Part shown: in pieces, positions 33,004 to 44,857 of the stretch
Numbering within the stretch: position 1 is the stretch's first letter
Layout of the letters: the number at the start of each line of letters is the position of its first letter
Assembly: GCA_006538405.1 (NCBI GenBank)
Contig: BJKQ01000014.1
Coordinates: 496,001-560,000, forward strand
Length of the DNA stretch: 64,000 nucleotides
Direction: 5' to 3'
From: Hansfordia pulvinata
Taxonomy: Eukaryota > Ascomycota > Sordariomycetes > Xylariales
Position numbers and translations under genes: made by a program
Notes under the pieces: model-generated
Database searches by the model: none
The model's input: only the letters and a program-made list of their open reading frames with translations
Told to the model about the DNA's origin: nothing

Positions 33004-34840
33004 TGTGCCGATTGTGTTGTTATATTCGTCGGGGTTGGTGGTGACCAGTCCGTTGCTATGCTAGCCAGAACCCAAGTGGGCGGGACAGCAGAGGAAGGCC
33101 GGCAGGGTGGAATATATGCGAACGTGCTGTGAAGCGGGGGGGGAAAGCAGCGGTGCACGCTCGTCGAATCGGATGGCGCCGCGGCAGAGGCAGGTGGCGA
33201 CGGGGACGACGGCGCGACGGTGTGTACGGGAGCTGGGGTGAGCAGACGAGGGAGAGTCGGTGTCGTCGCAGACGGGCGAAAATTCGAGGTTCTCCCAGGT
33301 TTGTGGTGGAGGGGCAGACGCAGCGCAGCGCACCAAATCTTGTGCCTGCCCGCCCGCCCGCGGCCACTGCTGCCCAGTCGCAACTGGAAGGTGCGGGCGG
33401 GCGTGGGCGGGCAACCCGCTGGAGCAGCCACTGCATGGCGGGGTACGACATGACGCTACCTGGGACCCCACCAAGCGCAGCAGCGTCACGAGGTCGACGC
33501 AATGTACTGTCCAGGGCGCGCAGGCAGCTCGTGGCAGCCCACACAAACCCGGCCGTGTCCCTCAAGTCGTGGACAGCCCAAAATAATGCGCGCGACAATT
33601 ACCCCCCCTCTGATTGGCTCTCGTAGCCCAGATACGTGCATCGCCGATCCACGTACCTCTCGGTACCTTATTGCCGGTCCAGGACTTCGACCGGTTCAAT
33701 TCCAAGCATCCCGTACTTCCACTGTGGCGAGGACCTCACGGCGTGCTAGTAAATTGAGCGCGGAACGCTGCGAAAAAGATGAGATATGGATGGGAGCTAT
33801 GGTAGACTTGCGATCGTTGCCAATGTGCTTTTTCGTTTGATCCGTCCGATCAAGGTTCCTCACCTTTTGGATAGAACATTCCACCCTCACCGTGCAGTGG
33901 TTTTAGCAGCACTCAAATGTGCACTATATCGACAGGTAGGTACCTACCCGTAGTGCACAGTTACGATTTCTCCAGCCGAGCCCCATCGGTCCATTTATAG
34001 CACTTACAAGCATCGCATCTTACTACAACGCCGTTGTCGTATTCTTTGCCAGATGTCGATCTCACACATTACTGGGCCAATTTCATCTCTCGTTTGGCGT
34101 GCAGACGCGCTCATCGTTTCGTTGCCGTGTTTGACTTGGATTCAAGTCTTTATGTAGGCTACTTGAATGCCCCTCGCAGAGTCAGACGTTCGACATGGGA
34201 GACGGGCTGCGTGTGTCACTGTGGACTCATACAGATGATAGATGGCCAGAGAAAGTCTTCCAGAGCCAATGGGTATGGCACCGTTGAGGCAGGCATGGCA
34301 AGCAATCCGGATTGCCCCCACGGTGTCATGCTTGCCGCCTGTCAACTCGCACGTACGAGCGTGGAACACATGGTCACAGACAACCGTACATCCAGCGTAC
34401 TCGGTATACAGGGTGGGGCGAGGAGGCTGAATACAGGCAGAATGTCGGGCTGATGAATTTGTGTCGGCGCTGCTCTGGGATGGGTGCAGGAATCCAGCCC
34501 GTCACGACCGTCGCGTCGTGTCATCAGAGAGAGCAGCTCGCGGACTTCCGCAAACATGCGATTTCTTACGAACGACTGCCTGTTGTCGTGCATGAAGTCA
34601 GTTGAATGCGAGAACCTCGTCGGCGCGGTCTCGCGACAGCTGGCCCCTTTTGATGCGGCTGCTGATTGTCGTCAGCGATGGATGGGGGACCACAGAGGAG
34701 CAATCCTGTTGTGGTGTGGGCTGTGGGTGGCGGCCAGGACGACGCAGCCACCACATGCCGCCGCCGCTGGCACCATCCTACTGAGCGTTGGTCCCATTGG
34801 CTGTCCGAACCTTCGATTTAGGTTACAACGCACGCCGCGG

Positions 34841-34882
34841 CATGACGGCGCCAGCATGACGGCGCCAGCATGACGGCGCCAG
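34841..34882. repeat. 14-bp minisatellite, three copies
   Basis: Three perfect head-to-tail copies of CATGACGGCGCCAG, then a partial fourth. The unit length is not a multiple of three, so it is unlikely to be coding. Confidence 0.92.
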
Positions 34883-35192
34883 CATGAGGCCAGGCGCCGG
34901 CAAGATGTAACACGTGCACGCCATGCATATTTCTGTTGAGGAAGCACCTCCCAACATTCAGGCTTCTCTCGGGTGTTTTTCAGTCTCCGTTTCCGGCGAG
35001 GTTCCCGCGTCGCAAGCACCTCATGTGAGTCTTGGCAGCACTGGAAGAGTCGGTCATTCGACCAGCAAGCTTGGTTCCAATGGGCTTGCGACATGTTGAC
35101 GAGACCTCTCATGATCTCGGCGGTAATGTCGACATCGGTGGTTAAGGATATGGGTTCGGCACCGACGACCCCCTCACTGCTACGTCTAGCGT

Positions 35193-35282
35193 GCCGACGT
35201 GCCTCACGCCGACGTGCCTCGCGCCGGTGTGCCTCGCGCCGACGTGCCTGCAACCGACGAGCCTGCAACCGACGAGCTGTCG
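35193..35282. repeat. 15-bp minisatellite, six diverged copies
   Basis: Six units of the type GCCGACGTGCCTCGC with a few substitutions, the last two more diverged. The unit length equals five codons, and on plus it reads as a Pro-Thr-Cys-Leu-x pentapeptide, but no surrounding coding signal is seen. Confidence 0.88.
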
Positions 35283-37308
35283 TGGTACCTGCCAGGTGAG
35301 GGGGGGCCCCTGGTCACAGCACAGAAAGGGAGTCAAGGTTACAGTTGCAAAAGAGGGGAAGCGCCCAGTCGTACGAAAGATGGAAACTGACCTGGCACCT
35401 AAGCCAATATTGAAGGGAGAGAGGCGGATGTGGCGTGGGGGCGTCTGATGTTGGTTGGCGGCACGCAGAGCCGCGAAGTCGGTTGGACATTCGGGTCGAG
35501 GTTCCCGTCAGTGCCAGAGAGCCGTGGACCAACGCACAGCCTTACTAGTAATGGCTCACCTGGAGTGCCTTTGTGGACCAGCGCTGTAGGCAGTGTTTGG
35601 CCTGGCAAAGTCAGATGCTGGGGAAAAAACCTGGCCTGATCTTGCTGTTTGATCCGGCTACGAAGATACGTGACAGAAGCAAAATGGGAGACTGGCGGCA
35701 AGACGTGGAATTAGAAGAGAAGTAGTTCCGTAGTGGGCCCAATGGCTGTTGGGTACCTTAGGCAGGTGTGGTAGGGATAATGGGAGACGTAGGGTTGATT
35801 GGGTTGTGGCGAGGCGGCTCGACACGACGGCAGCAACGTACTGCTGGCCAACCTAGTCGGCGCCGGCGTCGGCGACGGGGAGGAAAAGATCCGACATGGC
35901 GAGGCGAGGACGAGGACAAGGCAGAGGAATCAGAGGAAGAGGAGGAGGGAATCGCCCAGCCCGTGTGGCCCGAGCGCCGCCAGAGTGGAAGTGCCAGCGC
36001 GTGCAACGTGGAAGTTATGTACCTTGGTAAGTACCGTGCCTCTGTACAAGCTTGAGGAACGACCTTCAGCGGACGATGCCAGTCGAAGGACGACACCGCG
36101 TGTTTCTACTGAACACGCACTGTGTTTTGAACACGTCCATTGCAGCCGGCGTACGGCGCCTGACGCGGAACAAAACCTTCTATCGGGACCACCAGGGGGG
36201 GTTACGCGTTTCGTGCATGCTCAGCGGCGCTGGACCTGCAAGGCCCCACCAGGCTTCCACGGCGACCGTCTGGGGTGAGGCACAGTGCAGATGGGCGAGG
36301 TCTGACGGCTGGGAGAAAGCAGTATAAGTGGGGCATCGCAGCCCAGAGCCAACCAGCCAGCCGAACGGATCCATCCACCTTCCTCGACCCAGCCTACTAC
36401 CCTCGATTGGAAGTGCCTCCCATCCCCCAGCCTGGACGCTGTGCCGGTAGTCTAGCGCCCACTGCCCAGAGTAGTGGAGAGTACTTCCAGAGCCGCGCCT
36501 CCAGTGTACCTAACCTGTCCGAGTGCCCCCAACCCGCCGCCCAGCGCCACGCCTGCCTGGCCCAGCGCCCATCTCCCGGGCTACCTACCACCTACCACCG
36601 ACCGTACTTTGGGACCCCAACTGCGACCGAGTGCTGTCTCCCATCCACCTCCACCACCACGACCCAAGCGTCCATCACCCACCACCTCCGTCTCGACTCG
36701 CCTCCATCCCCTCCCCCCCAAAAGAGGCTTGGTGACCCTCCGTGCCAGCTGCCTGAAGGTCCATGGTCCTCTTCTTGATGACTTGTAAGTCGATGACCCC
36801 CATTCTGCATTGTAGTCGTTGCCTCTGCGCTTCCGATTGCCATCATCCGCCCGGCCGGCCTGGCCTGTCTGTAGGCCCGCGCCAGCTGCTGCGTCACGTC
36901 CCAGATATCCCCATCTTGTCGCGATATTTGTCCGTTTCGACCTGATCCACGTCGTCTCTACTATCTCCTTGCCCCTCCGGATTCGGGTCTGCTCGTCGCT
37001 TGATGGTTTCCGATGCGTTTGACGCGTCGAAAACCGCTCTCGCGCCCTGCATTCCGTCTGCCGTCCTGTCTCCGTGTCCGCATCCACATCCATCAGCCTC
37101 GCCCTCGTCCCATCTCCATCCCCCTTGCGCCGAGCTGGCTCGCGAGCTCAATTAGCTCTCTTGTCTCTCATCTTGCTGCTCATCTTGTTCGCTGTATTTC
37201 CTGCTCCATGCCGACCACGCGCAGTCCGTATTCCGTGTTTCGTGAGCCCCTTGCTGATCTCGTCGCCTCTAGCAGGCAGCCGTGTCTAGCAAGAATCACA
37301 GAAAAACC

Positions 37309-40300
37309 ATGTCGAGCTCTCCGGAACCCCCAGTCGCAAATGGCGATGCTTCGCCGACCCCCGCGTCGCCCAACGATGTCGACGTAGGCGATGCTGGCAG
37401 CGATGCCGACCTTCATGACACCACCGCTGTCGTACAGCCTCGTTCCGTCACCCCTTCGTCTGCCAGTCCCGACTCCCCTCGTCAATCGCCCTCGCCCCAG
37501 CCCGACGTCGCAGACGCCAGTGACCGTGACGATGAAGATGAGAATAATGCGTCCGACGATGGCGACTTCGATATGGACCGCAGTCCGGCTGCCTCCCACA
37601 GCGACGCCCCTCGGGATGACCGCTCAAGCTCCAATGCGTCTCGTCGCGCCCCTAAGCGTAAGGTCGCCGCTGCTGGCGCCGACGAGGATGATTATATCCG
37701 AGAAAACCCAGAACTCTACGGTTTGCGGAGAAGCGTTCGTCTGCCCAGCCCATCTCTCTTGCTCAATGCTGACTCGTGTTACCCAGTCCCGGCCAACGAA
37801 GCAAGCAAAAGTCGTATGTCACCGTCGCCCCAGTCTTCCCCACCCTACTCCTGGCCTGTTCCCCCGCTGACAAGTCTCCAGCTCGACTCTGATGAGGAGT
37901 CTGATGAAGATGTTGCTCGCGCTCCTCGGCGCCAGGCTAAGAAGCCTCGCGCTGTTGAGCAAATTTCTCAACCCTGTAAGCATCTCATCACTCATTTCCA
38001 TCAGCAGGGCTTCCCTCTGCGCACCGTGTCGACGCTGACCGCTTCCAGCTTCCAAGAGAGGGACCCCTTCAAGATACACCAACGGCAACGACTCGGATTC
38101 GGACACATACGGAGGCGCCAAGGCCAAGTCTCTCCTCAAGAAGGCTCGTCGGAAACAGGCTACCGAATCGCCCAACCCTTTGGCCGAGAAGCGATGGTCG
38201 AACCGAAGATCCACTCAACAGGTGCAGAGCTACCAAGAGAGCGACTTCGAGGACGAAGGCGAGGACGTCGTTGCCAACCACTGGGCTGGTGACGATGCTG
38301 TCGAAGACCTCCACTACATTGAAAAAGTCGTCGGCCACCGCATGATTGACTCCGCCGAAATGACCCCTGAGACCACGCGGGATGACTTCGAGTACAACAT
38401 CAAGTGGCAAGGACTATCCTATCTGCACAACACCTGGGACACTACTGAGACCCTTCGTGGCTACCGTGGCATTCGCAAGCTGGAGAACTACCAGAGGAAA
38501 ATCGTCGAGTGGGAACTTGACCTCAAATTCGCTGGCGACGATATTGCTCCTGAGACGCGGGAGCAGTACATGCTGGATAAAGAGCGGGAGCAGGAAGCGC
38601 TCGAGGACTACACCAAAGTCGAACGCATCGTCACCCAAAGAAGCGGCGAGGAGGGCCGTGAGTACTTTGTCAAGTGGAAAGGACTGACCTACGAGCATTG
38701 CACGTGGGAAAACGTTTCTGCCATTAAAGACGGTGCTCAGGACAAGATCGACCAATTCCTCGACCGACAAGCTCGCTCATGGACGTCAGACAAACTCGAG
38801 TCCAACCCCGCGACACGGTCTAAGTTCCAGAAACTTGAGGAACAACCCAGCTACATCAAGAACGGCGAGCTTCGCAGCTTCCAGCTTACCGGACTGAACT
38901 TTCTCACTCTCAACTGGTGTCGGGCCAACAACGTGATCTTGGCGGACGAGATGGGCCTCGGCAAGACTGTGCAGTCCGTCTCTTACCTCAGCTGGCTTCG
39001 AAACGACCGTGGTCAGGAAGGGCCTTTCTTGGTTGTGGCTCCTCTCAGTGTCATCCCTGCCTGGTGTGACACCTTCAATCTCTGGTCGCCGGATCTCAAC
39101 TACGTCGTCTATCTCGGTAACAGCGAGGCGCGCAGCATCATTCGGGATCATGAGCTTCTTGTGAACAATAACCCCAAGAAGCCCAAGTTCAATGTCCTCG
39201 TGACTTCATACGAGTACATCCTCATGGATGCCGAGTTTCTCCGCTCGATCAAGTGGCAAGCTATGATGGTCGACGAAGCACACCGTCTCAAGAACAAGGA
39301 ATCCAAGCTATACTCTGAGCTGATGAGCTTCGGCGCACCAGCAAAGGTCCTGATCACCGGCACACCCATCCAGAACAATTTGTCTGAGCTCTCAGCGCTG
39401 CTCGACTTCCTCAACCCGGGCAAGGTTGCCATCGACGGGGATCTAGACACACTTGCTGCCGCTGACGCACAGAAGAAGCTCGGGGAGCTTCACGCTGCCA
39501 TTGCCCCCTACATTCTTCGCCGAACCAAGGAGACGGTCGAATCAGACCTTCCCCCCAAAACGGAGAAGATTATCCGTGTCGAGCTTTCAGATGTCCAACT
39601 CGACTACTACAAGAACATCCTAACTCGTAACTACGCGGCCCTCAATGAGGGTAATTCGGGTCAGAAGTCGTCCCTGCTCAACATTGTCATGGAACTGAAG
39701 AAAGTCAGTAACCATCCGTACATGTTTCCCGGATGTGAAGAACGGGTTCTGGCCGGGTCGGAGCGGCGTGAGGATCAAGTCAAGGGTCTCATTGCCAGCA
39801 GTGGCAAGATGATGCTTCTTGATCAGCTTCTTACCAAGCTGCGGAAAGACAACCATCGCGTTCTTATCTTCAGTCAAATGGTGAAAGTGCTGGACATCCT
39901 AGGCGATTATCTCCGTCTGCGCGGCTACCAGTTCCAACGTCTCGACGGGACTATTGGCGCGGGCCCCAGGCGCCTCGCTATCAACCATTTCAACGCCGAA
40001 GACAGCGAAGACTTTTGCTTCTTGCTTTCCACGAGAGCTGGCGGTCTTGGCATCAACCTGATGACGGCCGACACTGTGATTATCTTCGACTCGGACTGGA
40101 ACCCTCAGGCAGATCTTCAGGCCATGGCCCGCGCTCATCGCATCGGCCAAAAGAAGCCCGTTACTGTGTATCGTTTGGTCTCCAAGGAGACAATTGAGGA
40201 AGAGGTTCTCGAACGAGCTCGCAACAAGCTCCTGCTCGAATATCTCGCGATACAAGCCGGCGTTACCGACGAGGGCAAAGCCTTCAAGGAGGAGTTCAAA

Positions 40301-42198
40301 CAGCGCGGAATCAGGATCGACGAGGCCAAATCTGCCGATGATATCCAGCAAGTCCTCAAGATGCGCTCTCAAAAGATGTTTGAGCAGCAAGGCAACCAGA
40401 AACGCCTCGAACAACTCGACATCGATTCCATTCTGGAGAACGCCGAGATCACCAAGACCCAGGTGGACGACCAGATCAACCTCAGCACCGGCGGTATCGA
40501 CTGGGACAATTTCATGCAGTACACGGATGTCAAGGTAGACGATCTCAACCTTGATTGGGACCAGATCATCCCGCCCGAGCAACTGGCAGCGATCAAAGAC
40601 GATGAAGAAAAGAAGAAACAAGAGGACTACCTTGCCAAAGAGCTCGAAGCCAGCGCCCCTCGTCGTGCCGCCCTCAAGAGCTCCAAGACCAATGGGGATT
40701 CTGAGCGGGCCGAGCGAGTCGCTAAGAAGAGAGAGCGCGAACAGATCAAGCAGGAGCGTGCAGAGGAACAGCGTGCAATGCGCGCGGACCCCAAACGTCC
40801 TCTCAACGAGAAGGAGACCCGCAACTTGATCCGTGCCTTTATGCGATACGGGCACATGCAGGATCGGCCCGACGAGCTTCTTCGCGACGCTCGCCTCAGC
40901 GACCGTGATCACGACTTCATTGCCGACAAGCTAGAAGATCTGGTTCAAGCTGCCAAGACTGCCATGAATCGCAACACGGACGATCTGAGGCAGCAGGAGC
41001 AAAGCGCCAAGAAGAAGCTGACGAAGAAGGACATCAAAGCTGTCATGTTTGATTATGGTGAGGTCAAGAAGATCAACGCTGAGACGATCATTGACCGTCC
41101 ACCTCAGCAGCAGCTCCTGCGTCGTGTCTTGGAGGAGACGGGCGATTTCCGAACCTTCCGCCTCCCAGATGCTACCAAGGCAGCCCATTACAGTTGCGAA
41201 TGGGGCGCGCGTGAAGACGGCATGCTTCTGGTTGGCATCGACCGCTACGGTTTCGGTGCCTGGACTCAAATCCGTGACGATAGAGAACTCGGCATGGTTG
41301 ACAAGTTCTTCCTTGAAGAGCACAGGATTGAGAAGAAGCAAGAACGCGAGCACGCCGATACTAAGGGGGCCAAAGCCCCCGGTGCCGTCCATCTCGTCCG
41401 ACGAGCCGAGTATCTACTATCCGTTCTCACTTCGGTTCACTCCGAAGACCCAAATGCCCAGAAAGCTGTAGAGAACCATCACCGCAACAACAAAAAGGCG
41501 CAGCTCAGCAACGGGCATCGCCGGGGCGAAAACAGCGGATCTTTCTCGGCCTCACCCGCTCCACGCGACTCCAAAAAGCAGAGCCAACGCGATCGCGACC
41601 ACGATCGCTCTCGGGATCACCACCGCTCACGGAGCAGCTTGGGCGGAGAAGGTGCCACGCCCAGGCCCGACTCGAAACGCAAACATAGCGGCGACTTGGA
41701 TGACCGTCGCCACAAACATCGCCGGACTGATGATGACCGCGAGGACGATCGAAACAGCGCCAACTCCGTCCCTGTAGATGATGATTCACGTGATGCGCCT
41801 CTGATCCAGGCTCTCATGCAACCAATCTGGAAGAACGTCACAAGAGTCGAGACTTGCACCAAAGAGAACCTCCCCAGTGCCAAGCAAAGGGCCAACGTCC
41901 TCAAGACCGAGGTTACGGCGATAGGAAACTTCATCGAGGGCTTGTCGAAGAGTTCAAGCTTGAGCATCAGCCAGCTTGAAGAACTTACACCAAAGCTCTG
42001 GTAAGTGCGAAGAATTGTGATGCTGCATTCCGCGAAGAGTTACTAACGAGCATGTACAGGCGGTTTATTTCCAAGAGAATACCTGCTCCTGAGCCCAAGG
42101 ATGGATCCAGCGTCCCCCCCAAGCCCATGACCGGTCCCAGACTGGCCACTCTATACCAGCAACTCAAAAGCCAAGAAGTTGCACCCAAGAAAAAGTGA
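37309..42198 (+). CDS. chd1: Chromodomain-helicase-DNA-binding chromatin remodeller Chd1
   Basis: Exons 37309-37734, 37787-37813, 37882-37975, 38049-42000 and 42060-42198 give 1545 residues. The acidic Ser-rich N-terminus runs into YGLRRS. Tandem chromodomains lie at about 263-345 and 368-425 (FVKWKGLTYEHCTWEN). The SNF2 ATPase has DEMGLGKT (Lys488) and DEAH (591-594), and the second lobe carries SQMVKVLDIL and ARAHRIGQ. A SANT/SLIDE-like DNA-binding region follows (GIDRYGFGAWTQIRDD), then an RD/RS-rich linker and the C-terminal helical CHCT/DUF4208 domain (LIQALMQPIWKNV). Chd1 slides and spaces nucleosomes behind elongating RNA polymerase II in the nucleus. The last intron has a perfect TACTAAC branch site. 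The 27-nt second exon is short. All motifs appear intact. Confidence 0.97.
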
Positions 42199-44857
42199 GA
42201 AGGGCATTGTACGCCCGTTGAGGGCGGGAGTCGACTTGTAGTGCGTTGCGCAGATACGAAAGTCCTGGCCGAGGCCTCTCCAGGCGTGTGAGGAACAGGT
42301 GCCGCTTCCACGGCTTCAGCGCACGGGGCTTTGCATTACACGGCGTTTTGGTACAGTATCGTTTGTTGATAGATTCGTCTGTCATATGATGCGAAGGCCC
42401 GGGACTATACACAGCGACAAAAGTATGGGTACTCACAAGGGTCATGGTCTCTGTTTTTCACGTTGTTTCATGGCTGACCATGGCGGCTTGCGTCGCCTTC
42501 CGCGCACGATGACCACGGAGGGTATTATTGGTCCGCGGTTGGGACCTTCCGGGGTGTACATGGTTTTTCAGTCTTGTCTTATCTGTGTATTAGCCGGGCG
42601 TTTTGTTTCACAGCACTGGCTCAAGCCACGGCGGCCGGGGCAGGACCAGCTGGCTGTGTAATCTATTTGAAACCAACCATTGAAGTTTGGCAGTGATGAT
42701 TGAAAGTGTTCATTGTAGAGACTTGGAAGTTGTGAACCATGAATCGTGAAGAGCCAGCTGGCAAGCGAACCCACAGCTCAGTGTTGTGGAATGTGACGGA
42801 AGACCCCGATGCCCGTCGCAGGTGTTAATCACGTGAGCTTTTGGCCTCAACTGGCGAGCACCTGGAACGATAGGTACAGTAATCAGGAACGACCCTGCAG
42901 TCCCCAACGGGCCTCATGTTGGCCCTGGCAGGCTCTGTATTGACGCCACTAACCGATCAGGTAGGCGGCTGTGCATACCAACTCCACGTCTCCAGCGCTC
43001 TCAGCGGACAGCCCGGGACAGCCCGATGTCTGAGGTTGCACTTGACATTCCCAGAAACAAGGAACGAGATAGCCACTCCAAAAGCTGAATCTTTGGCGAT
43101 GTCTGCCCTCGAGGTGCACGGATGACGAGTCAAATAGACCGAGTCTCTCCTTTTCCTCTTGTGAGCTTCTCATCAGCCCCGCGGTCCGGGGGTTATCTTG
43201 ACAGAAAGGCCGATAAGAACAGGAAGACAATGAACAAATAATCGAATGGACAGCACAGACCAGCCACCTCGGCCTCCCCCCCTCCTCGTGCCCCAGCACA
43301 GTCCGCCTGCCGCCGAATGCCCGCCACTTGAGGCAGCTGAAGATTGCGAAAGCCTCCGAGCGGTCATGAGGGGGACTCACTGGTTGGTGGGCGGCGGAAC
43401 TCGGGCGGCAAGGAAGGGGGAAGGGGGCGGGGTTTCCAATCCCCCCCTACCTTTGGCATTGGCGGGCCTCGTCGATTCCACTTCTCAAGCTCTCCGAGGT
43501 TGGGCGGCTTCGGCTGGTGTCTTTTCACCCGTCATCGGCTTGACTGGCTTGACTGGCTTGACTGGCTTGACTGGTTTGACCGGGACGACCGGCTTCACGG
43601 GCCCGGCGGAGTCGACAGGCTTGACTGGCCTCACAGGGCGGACGGGGCGCGCCGCCGCCGGGCACCCCTCTGGCTCGGCCGGCATGTTTTTCTCCCCCCC
43701 GGACGTCGTGGAGCAAGGGCCGCCAAGGGGTTCCCTGTCGGTGCACCTAGGGTCAAGTAAAGGGGGGGGATGGCTGACGGAAACCAACTTTTCTTCTCTG
43801 ACCTGAACGCGCGGTGGAGGAGAGAGGTTGGAGTGGAAAGAAGAAAAATCCTCGAGGGACAGAAGAAAGAGAGCGTCAACACGGGAGCGGGGAGGACGAG
43901 GGTGCGCAGTTTGCGATCCGGTCGCATGCGAAGGCAAAGACGTGGGGCCAGTGAAGCGTAACATCCCGCAATGCTCGCTGCTGGCTTATTCGTCGACAGC
44001 CAAGGCCATCCATCCGCGGGGTGCGGCATCTCGGATTGGGTCAATGGCGCTGACACCACGTCACTTTCGACGCCGCCTCTCCTCACCCTCCTTTGCCAGC
44101 TCCAGGGGCGAGCAGCTGGATCGAGCGGCCGACCTGGTGGTATTGGAGCCAATGGCGGCAACCCAGCTACTCGTATACCGCCCGCGTGTGGCGCTGTCTC
44201 CTGGATACCTGTAAGCTATTCTCCAACCATGTCCAGGGACCCGAGCGACGGCAAGACGCTTCATCGCCATGCTCTCCAGGACCGGACTACGCACATGAAC
44301 GGGATATAAGACTTTCGGGTGTCAGGTGGCCGAACGGCTGTCGAAATTGAAACAAAATACATGGTATAGTACCCGTCCGTGGCGATCAGCCTTCCAAAAC
44401 TCCAGAACTCCTCTATAGTTATATACAGCAGTGACGTACACTGCGAGTCTGAGCACCTGATGGCGCCTTGGGCTTTCTGACAATGCTGTTAAAGCCACAG
44501 TGCTGCGCCAGCGCCTGGCGCAGCCCTGGTCTCGTCAAATTCGGCGGCAAGCTCTCGGAGCGTTGCTGTCGAAATGCCCCACCTGGCTCCCCATGCCCAA
44601 CGTGACCTGCAGCAAGAGCAAGGGAGTTTCTCCACGAGGTTTCGATAAATCAATGCAGGACTATTGGCTTCTTGGTCTACTCCTGATCTGACGGGACCCT
44701 GGGATAATGTTGACCGGATGATAGAGATACACTCGATTCAGCTGAACAGAACTGAGAAGACAAATAGCACCTTTCAGGATGGTATTTGGGCTATTGGGCG
44801 GGCCACACCCGCCCTACCGTAAACCCGCCAACAGAGAGTATTGAGCGACTGTGTAAG
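42199..44857. other. Convergent intergenic region between chd1 and the sirtuin gene
   Basis: 3' flanks of 2.66 kb. It contains a 9-bp tandem repeat at 43537-43581 and one TACGAGTA copy at 44168. A plus frame (43246-43806) rich in Gly-Leu-Thr and a minus frame rich in Pro-Val-Lys both owe their repeats to this tract. I do not call either one. Confidence 0.5.
43537..43581. repeat. 9-bp tandem repeat (GGCTTGACT)
   Basis: Four perfect units and one variant unit, followed by weaker copies to about 43640. Reads as Gly-Leu-Thr on plus and Pro-Val-Lys on minus. Non-coding by default. Confidence 0.9.

Larger units (their letters stand above)
33004..37308. other. Divergent intergenic region between rli1 and chd1, 4.3 kb
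   Basis: No gene supported. It contains two minisatellites (34841-34882 and 35193-35282), TTTATAG near 33993, TATAAG at 36323 about 985 nt upstream of chd1, and a long pyrimidine-rich stretch from 36360 to 37300 that looks like a chd1 5' leader, possibly with its own intron. Short frames on both strands lack motifs. No TACGAGTA copy was found here. Confidence 0.5.

Noticed and set aside
36763..36870. Hydrophobic micro-ORF with a GTAAGT...TTGTAG pair in the chd1 leader
   Set aside because: The intron would be about 31 nt, below the workable minimum, and the product is only about 26 residues.
39899..40912. 337-codon minus frame
   Set aside because: Antisense of the chd1 helicase and linker region. 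It is rich in Leu/Val by complementarity.
43246..43806. Collagen-like plus frame of 186 codons with Gly-Leu-Thr repeats
   Set aside because: The triplets come from a 9-bp DNA repeat. There is no signal peptide, and the flanks are low-complexity without conserved residues.
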